Of a stretch of 8,553 bases of DNA, positions 1 to 6,732 are shown piece by piece. Made by a program: the position numbers and the translations under genes. Below the pieces are notes generated by a model. It made no database searches, had not been told where the DNA came from, and saw only the letters and a list, made by a program, of their open reading frames with translations. Origin of the DNA: Rhodospirillales bacterium (GTDB lineage: Bacteria; Pseudomonadota; Alphaproteobacteria; QKFK01; SZUA-500); the NCBI GenBank assembly GCA_003252195.1, contig QKFK01000094.1:1-8553 (forward strand), given 5' to 3'. Position 1 is the stretch's first letter. Each line of letters opens with the position of its first letter.

Positions 1-627
1 ATCTGTTCAGATTGGAAAAGCTCTTTGGCTATATATGAAGTTGCATCTCGTTATTTTAAGGTGCAAAACCGCATAACATGGGAAAGAGAAAAGGGTAGAG
101 GCTCACAGAACAATTGGAAAAACTGTAGTGAAGATATTTGGTTCTGTACTAAGTCAAATGATTATTATTTTGATATAGAAGCGGTTAAGCTAAAGAAAAA
201 AGTGATTGCTCCATATAGAAATAAAGAAGGTGCTCCCAAAGACTGGCAGGAGGGTAAAGAGGGTAATTATCGTCTAACGCACCCATCTAATTTGTGGAAT
301 GATATTTCTATTCCCTTTTGGTCAATGCCAGAAAATACCGACCACCCAACTCAAAAACCGGAAAAATTAATAGCTAAATTGATTTTAGCATCATCTAAGG
401 AAGGCGATATAGTGTTTGATCCATTCTTAGGCTCTGGAACAACATCAGTTGTCGCAAAAAAATTAAATAGAAAATTTGTGGGTATAGAAAAAGAAACTGA
501 ATATTGCGCATTAGCGGAGTATCGCTTAGAAAAAGCTGAGACAGATAAGTCTATACAGGGATATTATGACGGAGAGTTTTATGAGAGAAACTCGATTCCA
601 ATGAAAAAAACAAATAAGACGGTCTAA
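1..627 (+). CDS. DNA amino-methyltransferase, beta class (C-terminal part, 5' end outside window)
   Basis: The frame is open from the first base, so the gene starts upstream; 208 residues are visible. It transfers a methyl group from S-adenosylmethionine to adenine N6 or cytosine N4 in DNA. Seen: a probable target-recognition stretch rich in Trp and Asn, then motif X (HPTQKPEKL, about 343-369), motif I for SAM binding (DPFLGSGTT, 418-444) and motif II (VGIEKE, about 478-495). A TRD before X-I-II is the beta-class order, so the catalytic DPPY-type motif IV must lie upstream. There is no C-terminal extension like that of CcrM, the alphaproteobacterial GANTC methylase, so this is more likely a restriction-modification or orphan methylase. 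The target site cannot be read from the sequence. A TTG at 25 is not a credible start because it falls inside the conserved domain. Family is certain; specificity is unknown. Confidence 0.93.
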   Translation: MCSDWKSSLAIYEVASRYFKVQNRITWEREKGRGSQNNWKNCSEDIWFCTKSNDYYFDIEAVKLKKKVIAPYRNKEGAPKDWQEGKEGNYRLTHPSNLWNDISIPFWSMPENTDHPTQKPEKLIAKLILASSKEGDIVFDPFLGSGTTSVVAKKLNRKFVGIEKETEYCALAEYRLEKAETDKSIQGYYDGEFYERNSIPMKKTNKTV

Positions 628-643
628 GACATAACCGTTTTTT
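616..643 (+). terminator. Intrinsic terminator overlapping the methyltransferase stop codon
   Basis: AAGACGGT (616-623) pairs with ACCGTTTT (634-641), with one G-U pair, around a 10-base loop. The T-run covers 638-643. The TAA stop (625-627) sits in the loop, so the hairpin forms partly from coding sequence. The stem is short but has the expected GC core and U-tract. Confidence 0.6.
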
Positions 644-698
644 AAATTGATTAAAACTAATGGTATTCTGTTAGAGTAGCTGTTTCATAATAATATAA

Positions 699-728
699 AA
701 AAGCCCATTTAATTCTAAATGGGCTTTT
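699..728. terminator. Bidirectional intrinsic terminator between convergent genes
   Basis: A perfect 12-bp inverted repeat, AAAAGCCCATTT (699-710) and AAATGGGCTTTT (717-728), has a 6-base loop. Read rightward it ends in TTTT; read leftward the stem is followed by a run of six T. It lies between the rightward methyltransferase and the leftward IalB-family gene, so it can end transcripts from both sides. Confidence 0.88.
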
Positions 729-763
729 GCTATTTTTATAAATAGTTTGTTTTGCAAAATTAT

Positions 764-1276
764 CTACTTCTTACCACAAGCAGAACTAATTGCATTATAG
801 GCGTTAGAAAAACCTTTTAGAGAATAAGTGTCAGTTGTTTTGGTTCCGCGTGAAGAAGAACCATGCACAACCATTCTTACACCCTTACGCATAGCGTTAA
901 CAACTTTTGTATCTGTTTCTGAGTTTTGAGCCCATGCAGAATTGTCTTTTGTATATAGTTCAAAATCTTGGGTGCCGATTCTTACTTTTACAGGCGATTG
1001 AGATTTATATGTGTAACCAGCTATGATATGCAATACATCGTATGAAGCCAATCCTGGGCGATGTGTTACGATAGCAAAAATATCACCTCTAGATGTGTAG
1101 TTACCGTCATCCTTTTTAGGAGAGCTCGCTATATAACAAACTTTTCCGCTTTTTTCTTTGAATGAATATGCCATCCAATCATCAAACTCCCCAATGTTTT
1201 CAACATTCTGTGCGATGGCATTTGTGCTTAAAAACATGCTGAGAATAAAAATTGATATAATCGATAACTTTTTCAT
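764..1276 (-). CDS. Secreted IalB-family (invasion-associated locus B) protein
   Basis: A 170-aa protein with a clear Sec signal peptide: KK at the N-terminus, a hydrophobic core at about 4-17, and a likely cut after AIA at residue 22, leaving about 148 residues in the periplasm. The mature part carries family features I recognise from alphaproteobacterial IalB-like proteins: FDDWMAYSF, VCYIAS, RGDIFAIVTHRP, IAGYTYK, a MRKGVRMVVHGSSSRG stretch and TDTYSLKGF. Two cysteines, C47 and C167, could form a disulfide. The molecular role of this family is poorly defined; the name comes from a Bartonella invasion locus and does not show virulence here. The ATG start has a good ribosome binding site (AGGTGA, 1281-1286 on the complement, 4 bases away). 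It lies 65 bases downstream of the SPOUT methylase and may be read from it or from its own promoter. Confidence 0.85.
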   Translation of the reverse strand: MKKLSIISIFILSMFLSTNAIAQNVENIGEFDDWMAYSFKEKSGKVCYIASSPKKDDGNYTSRGDIFAIVTHRPGLASYDVLHIIAGYTYKSQSPVKVRIGTQDFELYTKDNSAWAQNSETDTKVVNAMRKGVRMVVHGSSSRGTKTTDTYSLKGFSNAYNAISSACGKK

Positions 1277-1341
1277 AATTTCACCTGTTTGTTTATCTGA
1301 TGATTTTCATATGATAGCAAAAAAACTAATGTAATAAAGAG

Positions 1342-1971
1342 TTAATCACGAAAATCTTCATCATTTATACTAAGTTCTACTTCTGCCATTGGGGCAGAGT
1401 CTCTAAAAGTCCCCATTAATTGGTTTTCATCATATTCATATGGGCTGCCTGTGCGGAAAATTTGTTTGCCATGAACATGGTCTTTTAACATTTCTGTAGG
1501 GCCTCCAGTTCTTACTGGGCGAGGAGGAAATTTACCCATAGATAAAATTCTGTCATACATGGTTAGCACCCCTGCAATTCCAACATTTAGGCAGAATTTT
1601 GTAGGGATCTTAATAGTATAGTCACAGCGTTCTAGCATCATTGGGCTTAAAGAGCTTTTTTCTGGCCCTAAGATATAAGCCGCATTAATAGGGTGTCTAA
1701 AACTTGGAAGCTCAATAGAATCTTCAATCAACTCAACGCCGACTAATTTGCAGTTATTTGGTAGGTGCATGTTATCAATATTTGGAAAAGAATAAAAAGG
1801 CAAATGTTCAATAGCGTTTGACGTGTCTGTTCTACCGCCTTCTTTTTTTGTGTAAGCAGCATTTACCGTAAAAACGAAGCTCGCTCCAAATGCGTGGGCA
1901 GAGCGAAATAAACTACCAACATTATAAGGTTTAGATATCTGTTCTACTCCGATACCAAAATAGCCTCTCAT
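1342..1971 (-). CDS. TrmH/SpoU-family (SPOUT) RNA 2'-O-methyltransferase
   Basis: A 209-aa protein expected to methylate a ribose 2'-OH in rRNA or tRNA using SAM in the SPOUT trefoil-knot fold; it would act in the cytoplasm as a dimer. The three SPOUT motifs are visible: motif 1 NVGSLFRSAHAFGA (17-30), with the conserved Asn and Arg; motif 2 ILGPEKSSLS (100-109); motif 3 IPTKFCLNVGIAGVLTMYDR (122-141). The tail after residue 145 (PPRPVRTGG, HVHGKQIFRTG) resembles the alphaproteobacterial subfamily. No N-terminal substrate-binding domain of the RlmB type is present. The exact RNA target cannot be told from sequence, so no symbol is given. The ribosome binding site GGAG (1977-1980 on the complement) overlaps the end of the upstream 611-aa gene, whose stop is 2 bases from this start; coupling is likely. 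Confidence 0.9.
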   Translation of the reverse strand: MRGYFGIGVEQISKPYNVGSLFRSAHAFGASFVFTVNAAYTKKEGGRTDTSNAIEHLPFYSFPNIDNMHLPNNCKLVGVELIEDSIELPSFRHPINAAYILGPEKSSLSPMMLERCDYTIKIPTKFCLNVGIAGVLTMYDRILSMGKFPPRPVRTGGPTEMLKDHVHGKQIFRTGSPYEYDENQLMGTFRDSAPMAEVELSINDEDFRD

Positions 1972-1973
1972 AT

Positions 1974-3809
1974 TTACTCCTTTGTGGGTTGTGTTTGTTT
2001 TTGTTTGTGTAGTTCTCTATACCAAATGTAAGACAACAATATTGGCATGGTAATAATTTTTACGACAAAGTCAAACCCCCATAGGCGCAAAGCCTGTATT
2101 AAAATAATGCTATAAGGGATTAATCTTAGCTTGCTAATGGGTTGGCGAGCCTTTTTCGCGAGGAAATATTCTATAAAACAGGAGGCAAGAGCTAAAAATA
2201 AGAAATATGGAGATATTGATATTTCTGCCTCTATTTTGCTCTCCTCATCGGTATATATTCCAGATGGTAGTTGTTTAAGTGTTTGTAACTCGTATAAATC
2301 ATCATTAAATAAGTTTTTTGTTTCTTGTGTTGGTAAAGAAATATCAGCAAGAGATGCTATGATTTTAATAAAGTCTAAGTTTAAGACAATGTTATTGCCG
2401 ATAGGTGCAGATGATGCATGTACAAACACCGCTTTACCTCTGCCAATCACTTTTTCAGAGATTAAAGGTTGTTGGTTTTTTAAAGATATAATCGGTTGCC
2501 AGTTCTCATCTTTATATGTTTTCTCGTCAGAGGCCTGAATGGTTTTATATAGGCTTATTCCATCAGTATTAGATGTGATATTGTTGTGCTCAAGTCTTTG
2601 GGGTAGTTTATAGCTGTCTATCTTATCAAAAAGCTTGAAGATGTTTAATATTGGTTTGTCTTCGGCAAAATAGATTAATTTGCCTCCTTGCTCAAGCCAT
2701 AACATAAGAGCGTTTTCAATGGCTGGGGTTATTACGACGTTGTCAGCAATAAAAATACTCGCTGGGTCATTTTTAATATCTTCAATATCAAAAGAAATAT
2801 CTGCAAGCCCTTCTAATGCAGAGCTTATAAAGAAACCGCCATGCTTATAAGAAGATTTTTTGCCAGAATTTGAGCTATGCATGCCTTTGCCCAAAACTAG
2901 TATTAAAGGTTTATACCAATTTTTATTAATTTTGTAAGTCGCCCCAATATTGTTGGCTTCTTTAATTTTTATAAAAGCAATTTGACGAATTAATTTAGGA
3001 GGCAAGGTGATGTTTATTTGTTTGTTCGTCTCCTTACTTTTAAGAGTTGCTTTTTTGATATCGATTGGACGTTTTTTGTTATCAAGAACTTGTAGAGTTA
3101 GATTTTTTTTAGATCGCAACTTTTCTCCTGCAAGGGATAAAGAAACAGAAACAGTATCATTTTCTGCAGAAGCTTCTCTTATAAAGATATTACTTTTTTG
3201 TTTGCTGGGTATAAAAGCAACAGAGCCATAATGCTGGAGGGTTGATAACGCATCCTCTTTATCTGGGTAGTTAATATTATGACCAACCCAAAAGCTATCA
3301 AAATTTGAAAGATTGCTATCTAATATATTCTTCGTGATTTTTGTAAAATCAGGGAATTTTTGAGGTTTTATTTGTGGCAAGTACCAATATTTGGCAATCG
3401 CAGGATTTGCGTTTGTTGCATAAAGAAAACTTCCTTCTACATCGGGTGAGGAAGAAGCTATGTTTATAGGCATATGAAAATCTATAGCTTTATTGATAAT
3501 CTGTGAGGCCTTTTTCTTTGCGTCATTCCAATTATCCTGGGTAGACCAGTCGTTTTCTAGCATTAAAAATATTTTGTGATTGTCTCTATTAAGGCTTAGC
3601 TCAGATGGATTAAAAAGAGGGCCAGATAAGGCGCAGATTAAAAAGAATAAGATTGTTCCCTGAAGAAATTTTGTTTTGTGAGAAGAAATAAAACTTGAGT
3701 TTGATGTTTTGATATTTATAAACATTAAAATGCTTGGGATAAAAAACAATAAGCCAATTATCCATTTGCAGGAGAAGTATATATTTTCAAAAAAGGATAG
3801 TTTTTCCAT
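1974..3809 (-). CDS. BatA/DUF4159-type membrane protein lacking the DUF4159 domain
   Basis: A 611-aa inner-membrane protein. The N-terminus has two membrane segments (about 14-31 and 47-65) matching the BatA N-terminal double-membrane domain, the second ending in ALSGPLFNP. A von Willebrand-like region follows (IFLMLENDWSTQDNW near 80-95; FWVGHNI near 173), then a beta-rich part and a GATase-like region with LMLWLEQGGKLIYFAED and GRGKAVFVHASS. Three more membrane segments lie at about 534-551, 562-578 and 582-597, and the protein ends 14 residues later. In alphaproteobacteria this architecture normally continues with a DUF4159 domain of about 200 residues (total roughly 900); here it is missing. 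Usual partners are a MoxR ATPase and a DUF58 protein, neither in the window. Function is unknown, possibly envelope-related. The assignment rests on remembered family pattern. The ATG has only a weak ribosome binding site. Confidence 0.75.
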   Translation of the reverse strand: MEKLSFFENIYFSCKWIIGLLFFIPSILMFINIKTSNSSFISSHKTKFLQGTILFFLICALSGPLFNPSELSLNRDNHKIFLMLENDWSTQDNWNDAKKKASQIINKAIDFHMPINIASSSPDVEGSFLYATNANPAIAKYWYLPQIKPQKFPDFTKITKNILDSNLSNFDSFWVGHNINYPDKEDALSTLQHYGSVAFIPSKQKSNIFIREASAENDTVSVSLSLAGEKLRSKKNLTLQVLDNKKRPIDIKKATLKSKETNKQINITLPPKLIRQIAFIKIKEANNIGATYKINKNWYKPLILVLGKGMHSSNSGKKSSYKHGGFFISSALEGLADISFDIEDIKNDPASIFIADNVVITPAIENALMLWLEQGGKLIYFAEDKPILNIFKLFDKIDSYKLPQRLEHNNITSNTDGISLYKTIQASDEKTYKDENWQPIISLKNQQPLISEKVIGRGKAVFVHASSAPIGNNIVLNLDFIKIIASLADISLPTQETKNLFNDDLYELQTLKQLPSGIYTDEESKIEAEISISPYFLFLALASCFIEYFLAKKARQPISKLRLIPYSIILIQALRLWGFDFVVKIITMPILLSYIWYRELHKQKQTQPTKE

Positions 3810-3836
3810 AAATTTTATCTTAATGCTTGTTCAAAA

Positions 3837-3869
3837 ATGAAGGTAGGTTATTGTTTTTTCTTCCTTCAT
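3837..3869. repeat. Inverted repeat in the divergent intergenic region
   Basis: ATGAAGG (3837-3843) and CCTTCAT (3863-3869) form 7-bp arms 19 bases apart, roughly central between the two divergent genes. This could be an operator for both or a hairpin in the leader of the leftward gene. Arms are short, so chance is possible. Confidence 0.3.
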
Positions 3870-3880
3870 ACAAATATAAA
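3851..3880 (+). promoter_or_regulatory. Candidate sigma70-type promoter for the DUF1285 operon
   Basis: TTGTTT (3851-3856) and TATAAA (3875-3880) are separated by 18 bases, 32 bases before the DUF1285 start. The divergent intergenic region is only 103 bases and must also serve the leftward 611-aa gene, for which I found no convincing promoter. The AT-rich background makes chance matches common. Confidence 0.35.
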
Positions 3881-3912
3881 TAAAAATGATATTAGAAACG
3901 AATTAAAAAGTT

Positions 3913-4401
3913 ATGAAAAACGAATTCTACATCGATAAAAATTGTGATTGGTATTTTAGAGGAAATAAGGTCGAGCAACAAGAGATGATCTGCCTTTTTT
4001 CATCTTTATTGTCCATGGATAAAAATGGGAGCTATTACCTATGCTGCCCAGAGAATAGAAGTGAAGTAACTGTAGCCGATGCTCCTTTTATGATGACAGA
4101 GTTTTTTCGGTGTGGCTGTGGCGAAAATCAGAACATTAGCTTTAAGACCAATATTGATGAGATTGTCCCTCTAGATAAAGACCATCCCATGGTTTTTAAA
4201 AAAGGGTCAAATGAAGACGAACTTATCCCCTATGTGTTTGTAAAAAAAGGATTGTGGGCAAAGTTATCCAGAAAAGTTTTTTATGCATTATCAGAACTTG
4301 TTGATAAAAGAGATGTCTGTGATAAGATAGAATATGGGATATGGAGTGGAGGACAATTCTTTAAAATAGAGGAAAGCAAAAAATGCCGAGAGTTATCTTG
4401 A
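3913..4401 (+). CDS. DUF1285 family protein
   Basis: A 162-aa soluble protein matching DUF1285 along its whole length: CDWYFRG near the N-terminus (11-17), LFSSLLSMDKNGSYYL (28-43), VADAPFMMTEF (54-64), FKTNIDEIVPLDKDHPM (77-93), GLWAKLSRKVFYALSELV (113-130) and GIWSGGQFF (142-150). Biochemical function is not established; a small beta-rich fold is known for the family, without an enzyme assignment I can rely on. It carries seven cysteines, among them an FRCGCG cluster at 65-70 that may be lineage-specific. It is the first gene of a tight three-gene unit: its last 19 bases overlap the next gene. In alphaproteobacteria DUF1285 genes often lie between MoxR/DUF58/DUF4159 genes and cca, as seen in part here. 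The ribosome binding site before the ATG is poor. Confidence 0.88.
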   Translation: MKNEFYIDKNCDWYFRGNKVEQQEMICLFSSLLSMDKNGSYYLCCPENRSEVTVADAPFMMTEFFRCGCGENQNISFKTNIDEIVPLDKDHPMVFKKGSNEDELIPYVFVKKGLWAKLSRKVFYALSELVDKRDVCDKIEYGIWSGGQFFKIEESKKCRELS

Positions 4402-4655
4402 TTTATTTGGCGTTAATGTCTTTACCGATAGTTTTCTATGTTTTACTCAATAAAAAAAATCAGAAATTAGAAGAAAAACAAATAAAAAAAGCTATCATAT
4501 GGAGTGTGTTGCTTTCTTTAATTTTAGCTTTTTATATGTCCTTTACAGATGAGCGATATGATGCAGGTGCTATTTATAGCCCAGCTCATTATCAGGGCGG
4601 AAAATATATTGACGGGCAACTTAAGGGGGCTAAAGATGCTGGTGTCAACAAGTGA
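4383..4655 (+). CDS. Small DUF6111-like membrane protein
   Basis: A 90-aa protein with two predicted membrane segments (about residues 4-21 and 38-54) joined by a charged loop (KKNQKLEEKQIKK). A short C-terminal part contains YSPAHYQGGKYIDGQL, which resembles the Y-x-P-ending tail (PPxxxDGxxxPG) of DUF6111 proteins found beside cca in alphaproteobacteria. Function is unknown. The start is supported by AGAGGA (4368-4373) 9 bases before the ATG. It overlaps the DUF1285 gene by 19 bases and cca by 20 bases, so translation of all three is probably coupled. The family assignment rests on position and a weak motif; the gene itself is well supported by its ribosome binding site, composition and overlaps. 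Confidence 0.72.
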   Translation: MPRVILIYLALMSLPIVFYVLLNKKNQKLEEKQIKKAIIWSVLLSLILAFYMSFTDERYDAGAIYSPAHYQGGKYIDGQLKGAKDAGVNK

Positions 4656-5913
4656 TAAAGACAGAATCCTTAACGACAAAGATTTAGTGACATTGTTTAA
4701 GGCTTTTGTAGATAATGGATATGAGATTCGCTTAGTAGGTGGCTCGGTTAGAGATATGCTTATCGGCAAAGATATTAAAGATATCGATATGGCGGTGGAC
4801 GCTACACCAGATGAAGTGGAAAGAATTTTAAATGATATTGGCGTTAAATCAATTCCAACAGGTAAGGCTTTTGGAACAATTAGCGCTATAATTAATTATA
4901 ATTCTTATGACAATCAGGCTGTTTTAGGAAATAGATTTGTAGAAATCACTTCTTTAAGAGAAGATATAAAAACAGATGGTCGTCATGCCGAGGTTACATA
5001 TACCAAAGATTGGCGCTTAGATTCTTTGCGCAGAGATTTAACTATAAATGCTCTTTATATGGATTCAGAGGGGCGTATCTATGATTATGTTGGCGGGCAA
5101 GAAGACTTAAGAGCGGGGCATGTAAAGTTTATTGGCAATCCACAAAAAAGAATAGAAGAAGATGCTTTGCGCGTAATGCGTTTCTTTAGATTTTATGCTG
5201 GTTATGGAAATAGTTTTGACGAGGCGAGCTTTAATGCCTGCCTTAAAATGGCAGAAAATATATCAAATCTATCGGGTGAGAGAATTCGTGATGAATTGTT
5301 TAAATTGCTTCTTTCTGAAAAAGCATCTGTAGCCATCAATTTGATGTATGATGCAAGAGTTTTAAATTATGTAATCCCTAGTGCGTCTGAAGCAACTCTG
5401 GCTATTTTTGATAAAATAGTGAATCTAGAAACAAGGCTTCATATAGATGAAATTGTACATACGGACCCTGTAAGAAGATTGGCAGCGTTAATCGGTGACG
5501 ATTTGGTTATGGCGGATAAAGTTTCATATCGCCTGAAATTGTCAAATAAGGATAAAAAATATCTTGTATCTATAATCGGTGATCAAGTGAATGCCGATTG
5601 TTTGATTGATGAGCATGAGACAAGTAAAATGTTGCACCAATATGGCACATGCATGTTTGTAAATTCTGTTTTGATGAATTGGGCTAAACATTCAAATATT
5701 AATTGCGAACATTGTCATGAGCTTTTAGAAAGAGCAAAGGCATGGAGGCCGTTAGAGTTTCCGATTAAGGGTGGCGATGTTATAGATGCGGGAATAGAAG
5801 AGGGCAGAGAGATTGGTGATGTACTGTTTAACCTAGAAAAATGGTGGGCAGATAATCATTTTGCACCAGATAGGTTAGCCCTTTTAAATAAACTTTATGA
5901 TATGGTGTCATAA
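4636..5913 (+). CDS. cca: CCA-adding tRNA nucleotidyltransferase (class II)
   Basis: A 425-aa enzyme that builds or repairs the 3'-CCA end of tRNA from CTP and ATP without a template. Seen: LVGGSVRDMLIG (33-44) with the G-G-x-V-R-D nucleotide loop; DID (49-51), the metal-binding carboxylates; RRDLTINAL (132-140); DYVGGQEDL (150-158); and RIEEDALRVMRFFRF (172-186) containing the E-D-x-x-R motif that selects C and A in class II enzymes. The C-terminal part (ERAKAWRPLEFPIKGGDVI, then a W-W-containing helix) matches the alphaproteobacterial subtype; no HD phosphohydrolase domain is seen. The ATG at 4636 is chosen because AAGGGGG (4623-4629) lies 6 bases before it. The frame stays open upstream to an ATG at 4549, but that adds a non-conserved segment lying over the DUF6111-like gene. 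It overlaps that gene by 20 bases. Confidence 0.95.
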   Translation: MLVSTSDKDRILNDKDLVTLFKAFVDNGYEIRLVGGSVRDMLIGKDIKDIDMAVDATPDEVERILNDIGVKSIPTGKAFGTISAIINYNSYDNQAVLGNRFVEITSLREDIKTDGRHAEVTYTKDWRLDSLRRDLTINALYMDSEGRIYDYVGGQEDLRAGHVKFIGNPQKRIEEDALRVMRFFRFYAGYGNSFDEASFNACLKMAENISNLSGERIRDELFKLLLSEKASVAINLMYDARVLNYVIPSASEATLAIFDKIVNLETRLHIDEIVHTDPVRRLAALIGDDLVMADKVSYRLKLSNKDKKYLVSIIGDQVNADCLIDEHETSKMLHQYGTCMFVNSVLMNWAKHSNINCEHCHELLERAKAWRPLEFPIKGGDVIDAGIEEGREIGDVLFNLEKWWADNHFAPDRLALLNKLYDMVS

Positions 5914-5929
5914 AAAGCTTTATCCCGAC

Positions 5930-5935
5930 TATAAT
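5930..5935 (+). promoter_or_regulatory. Possible -10 box upstream of the SGNH-like gene
   Basis: A consensus TATAAT lies 65 bases before the SGNH-like start, just after cca. The best -35 at 17 bases (GTCATA, 5907-5912) matches poorly, so this is weak. If real, the inverted repeat at 5963-5986 would fall in the leader. Confidence 0.25.
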
Positions 5936-5962
5936 AAAAATAGCTTGCGATAAAATAACAAG

Positions 5963-5986
5963 CATTTACAATTGATTTTGTAAATG
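5963..5986. repeat. 9-bp inverted repeat just upstream of the SGNH-like gene
   Basis: CATTTACAA (5963-5971) and TTGTAAATG (5978-5986) are perfect inverted arms with a 6-base spacer. The repeat ends 5 bases before the GGAG ribosome binding site (5992-5995). It could be a dimeric regulator site or an AT-rich hairpin controlling access to the start. A smaller repeat, GCTTG (5943-5947) and CAAGC (5959-5963), adjoins it. Confidence 0.5.
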
Positions 5987-6000
5987 ATTATGGAGTTGGT

Positions 6001-6705
6001 ATGTCTAAGGTAGCTTGTTTCTTTGGTGGTGATTTTGTATATGGCACTTACTGCACTTCTTGGGGCGGTTGGGTTGGCTATGTATATGAGGCAGAAAAGA
6101 AAAACGGCAAAGACTTTATTGCCTTTAATCAATCTATGCCTGAAGCGAGTGTTGATGATGTTGCTCGTATTTGGCAATCTGAGATGGATAACCGTAATGC
6201 CGAAGTTGCTGTCGTGTGTCTTTCTCGCTTATCTATGCTTAGCAAAAACGAAGAAAATGATTCATACTATCTTGATGAAAAAACCATTCCTGCGGTTGAA
6301 GAGCTTATGACACAAATGAAAGCCAAGACCAATGTTTTGTGGGTTGGTGTTGTGCCTGCATTAGCCGTTAAAATAAATGATGATCTTAAAACGCGTTCAA
6401 CTATAAATAATGCTCTAGAAGAGCTTAATAAAAAATATGCTGAAATAGCTGACAAGCTTGATATTGCCTATCTAGATGTCTTTAAGCATTTGTTTTCTGA
6501 TGGAGAATGGCGTGATTCATTAGAAAAATCAGGTGGTTTTTTGCCTGTTGATTCTGGATACAAACGCATAGCAAATATTTTTCATAAATGGTTTGATTGG
6601 CGTTATTGGATGGATGATCTTAAAAAAGATGAAGAGATTGAGGCTCATAAAAAGCTTTATTCTAAAAATAACTCTTTCCCATATACACCACCTCCAGTAA
6701 GGTAA
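6001..6705 (+). CDS. SGNH/GDSL-hydrolase-like protein, apparently catalytically inactive
   Basis: A 234-aa protein that follows the alphaproteobacterial SGNH/GDSL hydrolase pattern from end to end: block I near CFFGGDFVYGTYC then GWVG (6-26), hydrophobic strand VAVVCL (69-74), NVLWVGVVPA (111-120), a helix with INNALEELNKKYAEIADKL, AYLDVF (156-161), and block V near GGFLPVDSGYKRIA (178-191), ending in HKWFDWRYWM. Active members have G-D-S, G-x-N-D and D-x-x-H-P in these blocks. Here the nucleophile Ser position is D11 (preceded by Gly), the G-x-N-D region reads S-R-L-S (75-78), and D-x-x-H reads G-G-F-L (178-181). All catalytic positions are therefore lost while the reading frame is intact. 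No signal peptide is seen. GGAG (5992-5995), 5 bases before the ATG, supports the start. Fold assignment is by remembered pattern; inactivity is inferred. Confidence 0.75.
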   Translation: MSKVACFFGGDFVYGTYCTSWGGWVGYVYEAEKKNGKDFIAFNQSMPEASVDDVARIWQSEMDNRNAEVAVVCLSRLSMLSKNEENDSYYLDEKTIPAVEELMTQMKAKTNVLWVGVVPALAVKINDDLKTRSTINNALEELNKKYAEIADKLDIAYLDVFKHLFSDGEWRDSLEKSGGFLPVDSGYKRIANIFHKWFDWRYWMDDLKKDEEIEAHKKLYSKNNSFPYTPPPVR

Positions 6706-6732
6706 TTTTTTATAATAAGCTAGCGATGTGCA

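Noticed and set aside
1..627. Identification of the methyltransferase as CcrM
   Set aside because: The characteristic C-terminal extension is absent: the protein stops about 30 residues after the SAM-binding domain.
1307..1314. Palindrome TCATATGA upstream of the IalB-family gene as an operator
   Set aside because: Eight bases of AT-rich palindrome are expected by chance and nothing else nearby supports a regulator site.
1291..1341. Promoter TTGCTA-N17-GATAAA for the IalB-family gene
   Set aside because: Spacing is ideal, but transcription would start inside the ribosome binding site, so it could not give a usable message.
2131..2538. Rightward 135-aa open frame
   Set aside because: It lies fully inside the 611-aa membrane protein gene on the other strand, has no ribosome binding site and shows no domain.
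3007..3231. Rightward 74-aa hydrophobic open frame
   Set aside because: It is antisense to the 611-aa gene; its hydrophobicity is what the complement of Lys/Asn-rich codons gives.
4549..4635. 29-residue N-terminal extension of cca from an ATG at 4549
   Set aside because: It overlaps the DUF6111-like gene in another frame and matches nothing in the family, while the ATG at 4636 has a strong, well-spaced ribosome binding site.
6023..6310. Alternative rightward frame inside the SGNH-like gene, considered as a sign that a frameshift hid the GDS motif
   Set aside because: No GDS or D-x-x-H motif appears in the other frames near the expected blocks, and the main frame stays aligned with the family on both sides of each block.
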